Origin: Dokdonella_A sp937902695
GTDB lineage: Bacteria > Pseudomonadota > Gammaproteobacteria > Xanthomonadales > Rhodanobacteraceae
Assembly (NCBI GenBank): GCA_048498135.1
Contig: JBEHYO010000001.1
Coordinates: 1 to 64,000, forward strand
Direction: 5' to 3'
DNA length: 64,000 nt
The notes below the pieces were generated by a model that made no database searches, was not told the DNA's origin, and was given only the letters and a program-made list of their open reading frames with translations. The number at the start of each line of letters is the position of its first letter. Positions within the stretch are counted from its first letter, which is position 1. The position numbers and the translations under genes are program-made. Positions 17,915 to 28,653 of this stretch are shown here, in pieces.

Positions 17915-18582
17915 CGCCTGTCTGGATCCCATTTCCCGGGATCGTGTCTTGGTCGCGCTTTGGCGGTTGGGGTTGTCGCGATAGCCGAGTTGCGTCCGTG
18001 TGTTTTTCCGGCGGCCATCCTGGCGGCCGATTCGCTCTCTTTCGTCATTCCCGCGGAAGCGGAATCCATTTCGACCCCTCCGTCATTCCCGCGGAAGCGG
18101 GAATCCATCTGCCTTTGCTCCGCTTTCGCCGATTCGCGAAAACCGACTCACGTCCCTGTGTTTCCGTCCGCCATCCTGGCTGGCGGGTCACTTTCTCTTG
18201 CGCGTGCAAGAGAAAGTAACCAAAGAGAACACGCCCTCGGCGCCGAACCCTCGCCTAAAGGCGAGGGTTCGCTACGGGCGAACGGGTTCGACTGACAGGC
18301 CATCCATGGCCCGCAGCCGAATCGGCGCGATCCCTCGCGCCGCCCGCGTGCGGGGCACGCGGCTGATCCGTCCGCCCTTCGCCGCGGCTTTAGAGGCACC
18401 CGAGAGCAAGAGCCGATGGATTCCCGCTTTCGCGGGAATGACGGCGTTGGGAGAGGTGGCGTGGGGATGTGTCGCCTAGTCCACGCCTGGAAATACCTCC
18501 AAGCCACCCTAAACAAACACTCACACCCATTTCCCTTTTTCCACGTCAAACTAGCCCAAACCCCGCGACGAACAAGGCAACC
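17915..18582. repeat. Repeat-rich intergenic region (REP family 2 plus two perfect hairpins)
   Basis: There is no credible gene in these 668 bases. They hold tandem family-2 palindromes (CGTCATTCCCGCGGAAGCGGGAATCC) around 18043-18108 and one inverted copy at 18413-18445. A perfect 12-base-pair hairpin lies at 18190-18217 (ACTTTCTCTTGC, loop GCGT), and an 11-base-pair hairpin with loop TAAA lies at 18245-18270. The two hairpins and the sequence between them resemble a dispersed element common in Xanthomonadales genomes, often mis-annotated as short proteins. No tail of Ts follows either hairpin, so terminator function is doubtful. Confidence 0.75.
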
Positions 18583-19254
18583 ATGGGCGAGCACATCCAA
18601 CTCAACACGACCCGCACCCAATGCATCGGCGCCTACGTCGCACGGCCCAAGGGCACGCCCAAAGGCGGCATCGTCGTCGTCCAGGAAATCTTCGGCGTCA
18701 ACCGGCACATGCGTAACGTGACCGATCGTTTCGCCGAGCACGGCTACGTCGCGATCGCGCCGGCGTTCTTCGATCACGTCGAGACCGGCGTCGAGCTCGG
18801 TTACGACGAGGCCGGCTTCAGGCGCGGGCGCGAGCTCGTCGGCGAGATCAGCTTCGATCAGGCGATCGCGGACGTCGCGAGCGCGGCCGAGTCGATCCGT
18901 TCCGCGGGACGCATCGGCTGCGTCGGCTACTGCTGGGGCGGCACCGTCGCGTACCTCGCCGCCGCGCGGCTGGCGATGCCGTCGGTGAGCTATTACGGTG
19001 CGCGCAACGTGAAGTTCCTCGACGAGAAACCGAAGGCACCGGTGCAGTTCCACTTCGGCGAGAAAGACACGTCGATTCCGCCCGAGGCGATCGAGCGCCA
19101 CCGCGATGAGTTGCCGGACGCCGAGGTCTATACCTACCCGGCCGGCCACGCCTTCGATCGCGCTGTCGACCCGCACGCGTACGATGCGGCGAGCGCGAAG
19201 CTCGCGCTCGAACGCGCGCTCGCGTTCTTCGACCGCAACCTCGGCGGCGCATGA
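18583..19254 (+). CDS. Dienelactone hydrolase family protein
   Basis: A 223-residue alpha/beta hydrolase of the DLH family. The triad is Cys117 in GYCWGG, Asp162 in GEKDTS and His189 in PAGHAF, and Glu36 in QEIFG is the residue that primes the Cys in characterised members. The ATG at 18583 follows an AAGG site; upstream in-frame Met codons would add a Pro/Ser-rich stretch unlike the family and were rejected. It is the first gene of an eight-gene operon and overlaps the next start by 4 bases. No aromatic degradation genes are near, so the substrate may not be a dienelactone. In this setting it may act on a cyclic amide or ester, which is speculative. Confidence 0.92.
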   Translation: MGEHIQLNTTRTQCIGAYVARPKGTPKGGIVVVQEIFGVNRHMRNVTDRFAEHGYVAIAPAFFDHVETGVELGYDEAGFRRGRELVGEISFDQAIADVASAAESIRSAGRIGCVGYCWGGTVAYLAAARLAMPSVSYYGARNVKFLDEKPKAPVQFHFGEKDTSIPPEAIERHRDELPDAEVYTYPAGHAFDRAVDPHAYDAASAKLALERALAFFDRNLGGA

Positions 19255-19667
19255 GCTTCGCGCTCGATCCGCGGCTCGCAGCCGACACGCACGCGATCGG
19301 CGCGTTGCCGTTCTCCGAGCTTTTGCTGATGGACGACGCGCGGTTCCCCTGGCTCATCCTCGTGCCGCGCATCGCCGGCGCCCGCGAGCTGATCGATCTC
19401 GACGAAGGCGACCAGCGGCTCCTGCTCGGCGAGATCGATCGCGTCGCACGCGTCCTCGACGAGCTCCTCCATCCCGACAAGCTCAACATCGCCGCACTCG
19501 GCAACGTCGTGCCGCAGCTCCACGTTCACGTGATCGCGCGCTTCACCGGCGACGCGGCCTGGCCGAACCCGGTGTGGGGGCGCGGCGAGCGCGTCGCGTA
19601 CGGCGAGCGTGAACGCGCGGCACGCATCGCCGTGCTGCGTGCGGCGCTGGGCGGCGAAACGGCATGA
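19251..19667 (+). CDS. HIT domain protein
   Basis: A 138-residue nucleotide-binding hydrolase-like protein of the histidine-triad superfamily. The triad region reads PQLHVHVIAR, with His91 and His93; the first triad position is Gln rather than His, as in several bacterial Ap4A-hydrolase-like members. It contains the FSELLLMDD and FPWLILVPR strands that precede the nucleotide pocket. Start and stop overlap both neighbours by 4 bases (ATGA), so it is embedded in the 5-oxoproline operon. The likely activity is hydrolysis of a nucleoside phosphoramidate or dinucleotide. Its link to the pathway is unknown. Confidence 0.92.
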   Translation: MSFALDPRLAADTHAIGALPFSELLLMDDARFPWLILVPRIAGARELIDLDEGDQRLLLGEIDRVARVLDELLHPDKLNIAALGNVVPQLHVHVIARFTGDAAWPNPVWGRGERVAYGERERAARIAVLRAALGGETA

Positions 19668-20386
19668 GCGGGGCGGCAAGGCGCGATCCTGCGGTCGAGC
19701 CGCTCGGCGAAACCGCCTTGCTGCTGCGCTTCGGCGAAGGCCTCGATCCCGCGATCAACGCGCACGTGCACGCGGCTGCGTTCGCCGTGCGCGCGGCGCG
19801 GTTGCCGGGGCTCATCGACATCGTGCCCGCCTACGCGACGCTCGCGCTCCGCTACGAGCCTGCCGCGTGGGTCGATGCGAACGGCGTGCAGCCGTGGCGC
19901 AATCTCGAAGGCGCCGTGCGCGCGGTGCTCGCCGCGCCGCCGGCGCAGGCATCGATCGCGCCGCGCGCTCTCGAGATCCCGGTTTGCTACGGCGGCGATT
20001 TTGGGCCGGATCTCGCCCTCCTCGCCGAGCACGCCGGGCTCGAACCCGGCGAGGTCATCGAGCGACACACGGCGGCGACGTACACGGTCGCCATGATCGG
20101 TTTCGCGCCCGGGTTTCCGTATCTGTTCGGCCTCGATCCGGCGTTGCGCATGCCGCGCCGCGCGAGCCCGCGCACGCACGTGCCGGCGGGCTCGGTCGCG
20201 ATCGGCGGCGCGCAGACGGGCATCTATCCGTCCGATCTGCCGGGCGGATGGCAGCTGATCGGCCGCACGCCGCTCGCCCTCTTCGACGCGCGCCGCGATC
20301 CGCCGAGCCTGCTGCTGCCCGGCGATCGCGTGCGCTTCGTCGCGATCGATGCGGCGAGCCTCGCGGTGCGGGACTCGCACGCGTGA
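19664..20386 (+). CDS. pxpB: 5-oxoprolinase subunit PxpB
   Basis: The KipI/PxpB subunit of the prokaryotic ATP-dependent 5-oxoprolinase, which opens pyroglutamate to glutamate with PxpA and PxpC. The 240 residues cover both KipI domains. The C-terminal cyclophilin-like domain is recognisable from GFAPGFPYLFGLDP and PRTHVPAGSVAIGGAQTGIY, which are near-invariant in the family. In Bacillus, KipI was first described as a kinase inhibitor, but adjacency to pxpC and pxpA here indicates the enzyme role. It overlaps its neighbours by 4 bases at both ends, the downstream overlap being GTGA. Confidence 0.95.
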   Translation: MSGAARRDPAVEPLGETALLLRFGEGLDPAINAHVHAAAFAVRAARLPGLIDIVPAYATLALRYEPAAWVDANGVQPWRNLEGAVRAVLAAPPAQASIAPRALEIPVCYGGDFGPDLALLAEHAGLEPGEVIERHTAATYTVAMIGFAPGFPYLFGLDPALRMPRRASPRTHVPAGSVAIGGAQTGIYPSDLPGGWQLIGRTPLALFDARRDPPSLLLPGDRVRFVAIDAASLAVRDSHA

Positions 20387-21342
20387 GCGTCGAGGTCGTT
20401 CGCGCCGGCGTGCTGACGACGCTGCAGGATCGCGGCCGCGGCGGCTGCGCGATGCTCGGCGTCGGCGCCGCGGGCCCGATGGACGATGTCGCGCCGAGGC
20501 TCGCGAATGCGCTCGTCGGCAACGCATCCGATGCCGCGGTGCTCGAGATCACGCTGGTCGGACCGCGCCTTCGGTTCGACGAGGCGGCGACGATCGCGCT
20601 CACCGGCGCCGAGCATGCGGCCGTCCCGATGTGGCGGCCGGTGCGCATCGAATCCGGCACGGTGCTCGACATCGGCACTGCGCGACGCGGCGCGCGCGCC
20701 TATCTCGCGATCGCCGGCGGATTCGTCGTCGGGAGCGTGCTCGGCAGCGCGTCGACCGATGTCAACGCAGGGCTCGGCGGTCTCGACGGACGCCCGTTGC
20801 GCGAAGGCGATCGACTCACGATCGGCCCGGCCGGGCAACGCGCGAGAGAACCGCAGCCGACCTGGTCGCTCGACCCGCGCCCGTGGTTCGACGCCGATCC
20901 GGCGATACCGATCCGGTTGCTCCACGGCACGCACTACGAGGCGCTCGACGCCGCCTCGCGCCGCGCGCTGTTCGGGCACGCGTTCCGCATCGCGCCCGAC
21001 TCGAACCGTGTCGGCTTCCGGCTCCACGGCCCGCGCCTCGCGCTTTCGGCGCCGGTCGAGATGGTCAGCGAGCCGCTCGTCGCGGGCACGCTGCAGCTCC
21101 CCGCCGGCGGCCAGCCGATCGCGCTGATCGCCGAGCATCCGACGATCGGCGGCTATCCGCGCATCGGCCACGTCGCGGCGGTCGACATCGCAACGCTCGC
21201 GCAGCGCCGGCCGGGCGACATCGTGCGTTTCGCCGGGATCGATCTCGACAGCGCGCAAACGCGCTATCTTGAACGCGAGCGCGAGCTCGCTCGGCTGATC
21301 GAAGCGATCCACGAACGCCTGATTTCGCAAGCGACGCAATGA
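20383..21342 (+). CDS. pxpC: 5-oxoprolinase subunit PxpC (biotin-dependent carboxyltransferase-like)
   Basis: The 319-residue partner of PxpB in the oxoprolinase complex, formerly KipA or urea amidolyase-like. It starts with GTG overlapping the pxpB stop. Family blocks are VLTTLQDRGRGG near the N-terminus, GPMDDVAPRLANALVGN, YLAIAGGFVV, and the late SNRVGFRLHGP and QLPAGGQPIALIAEHPTIGGYPRIGHV segments. There is no biotin carboxylase or biotin carrier nearby, which supports the oxoprolinase role over a carboxylase role. The pxpB-pxpC order is the usual one. Confidence 0.95.
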   Translation: MSVEVVRAGVLTTLQDRGRGGCAMLGVGAAGPMDDVAPRLANALVGNASDAAVLEITLVGPRLRFDEAATIALTGAEHAAVPMWRPVRIESGTVLDIGTARRGARAYLAIAGGFVVGSVLGSASTDVNAGLGGLDGRPLREGDRLTIGPAGQRAREPQPTWSLDPRPWFDADPAIPIRLLHGTHYEALDAASRRALFGHAFRIAPDSNRVGFRLHGPRLALSAPVEMVSEPLVAGTLQLPAGGQPIALIAEHPTIGGYPRIGHVAAVDIATLAQRRPGDIVRFAGIDLDSAQTRYLERERELARLIEAIHERLISQATQ

Positions 21343-22109
21343 AAACGATCGATCTCAACTGCGACATGGGCGAATCGTTCGGCGCCTGGACCATGGGTCA
21401 GGACGACGCCGTGCTCGCGCACGTGACGTCTGCGAACATCGCGTGCGGATTCCATGCGGGCGATCCGCTCACGATGCGCCGCACGGTCGCCGCCGCGGCG
21501 AAACGTGGCGTCGCGATCGGCGCGCACCCGTCGCTGCCCGATCTCGCCGGGTTCGGCCGGCGCGAGATGCGCGTGTCGGCCGACGAGACGTATGCGATGA
21601 CGCTCTACCAGATCGGCGCGCTCGCCGCGGTCGCGCGTGCGGCCGGCACGCAACTGCATCACGTCAAGCCGCACGGCGCGCTGTACAACATGGCGGCAAG
21701 GGATCGCAGGCTGGCCGATGCGATCGCGGCGGCCGTGCGCGATTTCGATCGTGCGCTGATCCTCGTCGGCCTCGCCGGCAGCGAGCTGCCGGGCGCCGGC
21801 GCAGCGGCCGGCCTCGCCGTCGCGCACGAAGCGTTCGCCGACCGGCGCTACGAGGCGGACGGCTCGCTGCTGGCGCGCTCGAAAGCCGGCGCCGTCATCG
21901 ACGATGTCGATACCGCCCTCGCTCAGGCGATCGTGATCGCAGCGCGCGGCGAAGCGGAAACCGCGGGCGGGACGCTGCGCATCCGCGCCGATACGATCTG
22001 CGTGCACGGCGACCGTCCGGATGCCGCCCTGTTCGCGCGCCGATTGCGTGAAGGACTCGAGGCCGCCGGCCTCTCCGTCGCGCCGCTCGCGCGAGGACGC
22101 GGCGCTTGA
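21339..22109 (+). CDS. pxpA: 5-oxoprolinase subunit PxpA (LamB/YcsF family)
   Basis: The 256-residue LamB/YcsF subunit that completes the PxpABC oxoprolinase. Diagnostic segments are the opening DLNCDMGESFGAW, the SANIACGFHAGDP block, AIGAHPSLPDLAGFGRR, HHVKPHGALYN, and the C-terminal CVHGDRPDA. Asp and His residues in these blocks form the probable metal and substrate site in the polysaccharide-deacetylase-like barrel. It overlaps pxpC upstream (ATGA) and the DUF969 gene downstream (TTGA), so translation is coupled through the operon. All three subunits are present and look intact. Confidence 0.95.
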   Translation: MKTIDLNCDMGESFGAWTMGQDDAVLAHVTSANIACGFHAGDPLTMRRTVAAAAKRGVAIGAHPSLPDLAGFGRREMRVSADETYAMTLYQIGALAAVARAAGTQLHHVKPHGALYNMAARDRRLADAIAAAVRDFDRALILVGLAGSELPGAGAAAGLAVAHEAFADRRYEADGSLLARSKAGAVIDDVDTALAQAIVIAARGEAETAGGTLRIRADTICVHGDRPDAALFARRLREGLEAAGLSVAPLARGRGA

Positions 22110-22807
22110 ACGCATGGCCGCTGCTCGGCGTCGCGGTCGTCGTCGCCGGTTTCGCGCTGCAGAGGAATCCCGTGCTCGTCGTCGTGATCGCCGGCATCGT
22201 CAGCGGCGTCGCGTCCGGCATGGGCATCGGCGACCTGCTCGCGCTGCTCGGCACGGCGTTCGTGAACAACCGCGTGCTTCTGCTGTTCGTGCTCACGCTG
22301 CCGGTGATCGGATTGCTCGAGCGCCACGGGCTTCGCGAGCGCGCGCAGCACTGGATCGCGGGATTCCGCAACCTGTCGCTCTCGCGGCTGCTCGTGTCGT
22401 ACCTCGCGATGCGCCAGCTGCTGTCGATGTTCGGCCTCTACGACATCGCCGGTCACGCGCAGACCGTGCGCCCGCTGCTCGCGCCGATGAGCGAGCAGGC
22501 AGCCGCGCGCGATGCGCCGATCGACACGTCGACGCGCATGCGCGTGCGCGCGCTCGCCGCCGCGACCGACAACATCGGCCGCTTCTTCGGCGAGGACGTG
22601 TTCCTCGCGTTCGCCGGCGTGCTGCTGATCCAGCGGTTCTACGCTGGGCAGGGCATCGCGCTCGAGCCGTTCGCCATCGCGCGCTGGGCGCTGCCGACCG
22701 CGATCGCGGCGTTCGTGATCCACGCGCTGCGCGTCGCATGGGCGCAGCGCGCCATCGATCGCGCGCAGCGCAAGGGTGCGGCGGGAGCGTCCGATGCTGC
22801 GCGTTGA
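22106..22807 (+). CDS. DUF969 family membrane protein, putative pyroglutamate transporter subunit
   Basis: A 233-residue inner-membrane protein with five or six hydrophobic segments and the DUF969 signature region (NRVLLLFVLTLPVIGLLERHGLRERAQ). It begins with TTG overlapping the pxpA stop. DUF969 and DUF979 proteins occur as an adjacent pair and are commonly found with pcp and pxp genes, so a two-component permease for pyroglutamate or a pyroglutamyl peptide is the natural hypothesis. Charged residues within helices (RFFGEDVFLAFAGV) would suit substrate coupling. The function is unproven, and the prediction rests on gene context. Confidence 0.85.
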   Translation: MNAWPLLGVAVVVAGFALQRNPVLVVVIAGIVSGVASGMGIGDLLALLGTAFVNNRVLLLFVLTLPVIGLLERHGLRERAQHWIAGFRNLSLSRLLVSYLAMRQLLSMFGLYDIAGHAQTVRPLLAPMSEQAAARDAPIDTSTRMRVRALAAATDNIGRFFGEDVFLAFAGVLLIQRFYAGQGIALEPFAIARWALPTAIAAFVIHALRVAWAQRAIDRAQRKGAAGASDAAR

Positions 22808-23765
22808 GGTCATCTACTGGCTCATCGGCGCGTTCCTGCTCGTCGCGGCCGCGATGGACGTGCGCGCCCGGCGCTGGAGCAATGCCGCGTTCTGGGCGAT
22901 TCTCGCGGTGCCGTTCCTCGCCGGCGATTCGATACTCGCGGCCGCGCACGACGGCGTGCGCTGGCCCGCGCAGGCGATGGGCGGCGGCCTCGTCGCGCTC
23001 GGCGTGCTCGCCGCGCGTGGCGCGATGCGCAGGCACGAGGACGATTCCGCGTCGGCGCAAAAGCGTCGCGCGGCGGCGCAACGCCTTGGAAATCGCCTGT
23101 TCGCTCCGGCGCTCGCGATTCCGCTCGCGACGGTCGCGATCGTGCTGGCCGCGCCGTATCTCAGATGGAACGCGACGCCGCTGCTCGATCCCGCGCAAGC
23201 GACGCTGATCGCGCTCGGTCTCGCCTGCATCGTCGCGCTCGCGATCGGCCTCCGCATCACGCGCGCGCCGTTCGCCGAGAGCCTGCGCGAAGGCCGGCGC
23301 CTGCTCGACACGCTCGGCTGGGCCGCGTTGCTGCCGATGGTGCTGGCGACGCTCGGCAGCGTATTCGCATCCACGGGCGTCGGCGATGCGATCGCGGGTA
23401 TCGTCGGCGCCGTGATTCCGGCCGACAACCGCCTCGCCTGCCTCGCGGCGTTCGCGTTCGGCATGGTCGTGTTCACGGTGATCATGGGCAACGCGTTCGC
23501 CGCGTTTCCGGTCATGATGGCGGGCGTCGGCCTGCCGTTGCTCGTTCTGCGGCATCATGCGGATCCGGCCGTGCTCGGTGCGATCGGCATGCTGACCGGC
23601 TATTGCGGCACGCTGCTGACGCCGATGGCGGCGAACTTCAACATCGTGCCGGCCGTGCTGCTCGAGCTGCCCGACCAGTACGGCGTGATCCGCGCGCAGT
23701 GGCCGACCGCGCTGATGCTGCTCGCGGTCAATTTCGTGCTGATGTGGATGCTGGTGTTCCGTTGA
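22794..23765 (+). CDS. DUF979 family membrane protein, partner of DUF969
   Basis: A 323-residue inner-membrane protein with about nine helices. The chosen ATG at 22794 has GGGAG 7 bases upstream and lies 14 bases inside the end of the DUF969 gene; the MLRVEVIYWLIGAFLL opening is typical of DUF979. Conserved-looking helical motifs include FTVIMGNAFAAFPVMMAGVGLP and GYCGTLLTPMAANFNIVPA, which resemble the hairpin and unwound-helix regions of ion-transporter-superfamily carriers. It also overlaps pcp by 4 bases. Together with DUF969 it would form a secondary transporter, probably for pyroglutamate. Family certain, substrate inferred. Confidence 0.85.
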   Translation: MLRVEVIYWLIGAFLLVAAAMDVRARRWSNAAFWAILAVPFLAGDSILAAAHDGVRWPAQAMGGGLVALGVLAARGAMRRHEDDSASAQKRRAAAQRLGNRLFAPALAIPLATVAIVLAAPYLRWNATPLLDPAQATLIALGLACIVALAIGLRITRAPFAESLREGRRLLDTLGWAALLPMVLATLGSVFASTGVGDAIAGIVGAVIPADNRLACLAAFAFGMVVFTVIMGNAFAAFPVMMAGVGLPLLVLRHHADPAVLGAIGMLTGYCGTLLTPMAANFNIVPAVLLELPDQYGVIRAQWPTALMLLAVNFVLMWMLVFR

Positions 23766-24424
23766 ACGATCAGGCCCTCCCGAACGTGCTCGTGACCGGC
23801 TTCGAGCCGTTCGGCGGCGAGCGCGTCAATCCGTCCGCGGAGATCGTCCGCGCGCTCGATGGCGAGATCCTCAACGGCCATCGCGTGGCGACGGCGATCC
23901 TGCCGGTCGCGTTCGCGTCGACGCTGCCGATGCTGGAAGCATTGCTCGAAACGCATCGTCCCGTGCTGGTGCTGGCGACCGGACAGGCCGGCGGCCGCAG
24001 CGAGCTTTCGATCGAGCGCGTCGCGGCGAATCTCATCGATGCGCGCATTCCCGATGCCGACGGCGTGCAGCCGATCGACGAGCCGGTGATCGCCGACGCG
24101 CCGGCCGCGTATTTCTCGACGCTGCCGGTCAAGGCGATGCTGGCGCGGCTGCGTGTGCTCGGCATACCCGCCGCGCTGTCGCAGAGCGCCGGCGCCTACG
24201 TCTGCAACCAGGCGTTCTACGCGCTCGCCCACCTCGTCGCGACGCGCCATCGCGGCACGCGCGCGGGGTTCGTGCACGTGCCGTGGTTGCCGGAGCAGGC
24301 GGTCCGGCATCACGGCCAGCCCAGCATGGCGCTCGGGACGATGGCCGCCGGCGTGCGTGCGGCGATCGAGTGCGCCGTCGCGACGCGGCGTGACCTTCGC
24401 GTCGCCGGCGGCTCGACGCACTGA
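23762..24424 (+). CDS. pcp: Pyroglutamyl-peptidase I
   Basis: A cytoplasmic cysteine peptidase that removes N-terminal pyroglutamate from peptides. The 220 residues carry the full triad: Glu85 in SIERVAAN, Cys148 in AGAYVCNQ and His172 in GFVHVPW, aligned with Glu81, Cys144 and His168 of the Bacillus enzyme. VTGFEPFGGERVNPS near the N-terminus is the family opening. It starts with TTG overlapping the DUF979 stop and is the last gene of the operon. Its product, 5-oxoproline, is the substrate of PxpABC encoded in the same transcript, which ties peptide cleavage to conversion to glutamate. Confidence 0.95.
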   Translation: MNDQALPNVLVTGFEPFGGERVNPSAEIVRALDGEILNGHRVATAILPVAFASTLPMLEALLETHRPVLVLATGQAGGRSELSIERVAANLIDARIPDADGVQPIDEPVIADAPAAYFSTLPVKAMLARLRVLGIPAALSQSAGAYVCNQAFYALAHLVATRHRGTRAGFVHVPWLPEQAVRHHGQPSMALGTMAAGVRAAIECAVATRRDLRVAGGSTH

Positions 24425-24461
24425 TTTTTCGTCGTTAAAAGGCGGGAACCTGATGCCTTTG

Positions 24462-24510
24462 CGTGCGCCGAAGGCGCTGGGTCCCCGCCTTCGCGGGGAC
24501 GACGAAGATC
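24462..24510. repeat. REP-like palindrome (family 2) between convergent genes
   Basis: The segment GTCCCCGCCTTCGCGGGGAC is a 10-base inverted repeat with a CCGAAGGCGCTGG flank. The same flank and palindrome recur at 39001-39084. It sits exactly between the convergent pcp and M14 peptidase genes and may serve as a bidirectional stop or mRNA 3' end, although there is no T tract. Confidence 0.75.
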
Positions 24511-27318
<2,808 letters not shown>

Positions 27319-27416
27319 GCTTCGTCGTCCGGAAGGAATCGGCGCGCCAACGTGCCAGAACCACCCGCGAGGCGTCCGTGCCGGAAGTCAGGTGCGGGCG
27401 ATTCCCGGCGTGAAAA

Positions 27417-28169
27417 TCAGCAGCCTTTGCCGGGCGCGGATTCCCTGGTGACTTCGAGCGTCAGCTCGCCCGTATCGGCGTAGGGAAGCTTCACCTTGAC
27501 CGCGTCGGTCGCGTAATAGAACCCGCCCTGCGTCGGCGCCTTGATCGCGTCGCGGACTTCCGATTCGTACGACTTGCCGACGACGCCGGGCTCGGTCGCG
27601 ACCGCGAACCTGACCACCTTGTCGAGCGTCGCGCAGCCGAGCAGGCGCGTGCGCCTGAACGGGCGGATGTCGAGATGCAGCGGCTTCACTTCGACCGTGT
27701 CGCGCACGGTGTCGTCGGCGTTCAACGTGTAGAGGAACGGCTTGAACACCTCGTGACCGAACGCCTTCGCGCGCGGCAGCGCGGTGACCTGCACGCGGAT
27801 GGCGGCGTGCTCGACGTCGTCCGGAAGATCGATGATGCGGTAGCGGCTCCTGCCCTTCGGGAAGTCGCGCTCGGGCGCGGTCGCGTCGATGCGAAGGCGC
27901 GTCGGATGATCGGGCCGTAGCGCGACGCTACCTTCGGCCGGCGCCTCGATCACCGGCCTGGATTTGCCGAAGAGGCGATCCTTCCAGTCGGAGAACGTCT
28001 CGCCGATCGCCGCGAGCGGGTTCGCGGCCGAAGCCGCGATGCTCATCGTCGCGAGGCACGACAGCGTGAGCGACGTCGCGCGCGCGCGGCGGCGTGCCGC
28101 TTCGGCTGCCTTCCCATTCCGACTCCCGCCTGCTGACTCCCCCGTGGCGATGCGCTGCCGCGGTCGCAC
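27417..28169 (-). CDS. Exported protein of unknown function, weakly MalM-like
   Basis: A 250-residue protein starting with GTG at 28169, three bases after the stop of the upstream gene, with GAGG about 11 bases before it. A basic N-region precedes a hydrophobic segment (SLTLSCLATMSIAASAANP), so export is likely. The mature part is beta-rich, with RYRIIDLPDDVEHAAIRVQV and PFLYTLNADDTVRD. This layout faintly recalls MalM, the periplasmic protein of the maltose operon, but no maltose genes are near and the likeness was judged by eye only. It ends in Cys. It lies downstream of two related exported-protein genes on the same strand and is probably co-transcribed with them. Confidence 0.7.
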   Translation of the reverse strand: MRPRQRIATGESAGGSRNGKAAEAARRRARATSLTLSCLATMSIAASAANPLAAIGETFSDWKDRLFGKSRPVIEAPAEGSVALRPDHPTRLRIDATAPERDFPKGRSRYRIIDLPDDVEHAAIRVQVTALPRAKAFGHEVFKPFLYTLNADDTVRDTVEVKPLHLDIRPFRRTRLLGCATLDKVVRFAVATEPGVVGKSYESEVRDAIKAPTQGGFYYATDAVKVKLPYADTGELTLEVTRESAPGKGC

Positions 28170-28172
28170 GGA

Positions 28173-28631
28173 TCAGTGACCCTCGGGCGGCGTAGCAGGT
28201 GTCGCTGGCGTGGCCGGTGCGGCTGGCGTGGAAGAGGTTGCCGGCGTGGCGGGTGTCGCTGGAGTCGCTGGAGTCGCTGGAGTTGCGGGTGTAGCAGGCG
28301 TCGCAGGCGCGCTCGTATCGAGCTTCTTGAGATCGCCGTCGTCCTCGAACGCCTCGATCTGCAGCGTGCGCGCGCTCGAGATGATCGCCTGCTTCTGCGC
28401 AGCGTCGGCGCCCTTGCGCAGCACGACGCCGGTGATGTGCTCGTCGTCGCGGAGCTGGCCGAGATAGCCGTAGAGCTCGACCTTGCCCATCGTGTAGCCG
28501 TTGATCGAGAACTTCTCGCCCTTCTCGGGCTTGACCCAGGCGCGGTCGTCGCGGATGTCGCCGCGTGCAAACGCCGTGGCCGCCATCACGAGGCCGAGCG
28601 CCAGGACCGCAATCCGCACGAACTTGTTCAT
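28173..28631 (-). CDS. Exported hypothetical protein with Ala-Thr-Pro repeat tail
   Basis: A 152-residue protein with signal peptide (MNKFVRIAVLALGLVMAATAFA). A short folded part (about 23-105) is followed by a tail of APAT/PAT repeats from residue 107 to the end, encoded by imperfect 9-base repeats. The tail should be extended and disordered, perhaps a spacer across the cell wall. The folded part contains ITGVVLRKGADAAQK and SSARTLQIEAF, which resemble VIVKRGEKERIK and SLARVAYQLKMRAF of the next gene upstream, so the two are probably divergent paralogues. I do not recognise the family. Repeat number may vary between strains. Confidence 0.75.
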   Translation of the reverse strand: MNKFVRIAVLALGLVMAATAFARGDIRDDRAWVKPEKGEKFSINGYTMGKVELYGYLGQLRDDEHITGVVLRKGADAAQKQAIISSARTLQIEAFEDDGDLKKLDTSAPATPATPATPATPATPATPATPATSSTPAAPATPATPATPPEGH

Positions 28632-28653
28632 GGTTTTTCGCTCCGCGTAAGGA

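Noticed and set aside
18000..18479. Short open frames across the repeat region after the diguanylate cyclase
   Set aside because: Their translations come from the palindromic repeats and the dispersed element; they lack ribosome-binding sites and family signal.
20383..21342. Urea amidolyase or biotin carboxylase subunit
   Set aside because: No biotin carboxylase or carrier nearby; pxpA and pxpB neighbours identify it as PxpC.
28190..28310. Short tandem repeats resembling a CRISPR or minisatellite
   Set aside because: The 9-base units are in frame and encode the Ala-Thr-Pro tail of an exported protein; no spacers are present.
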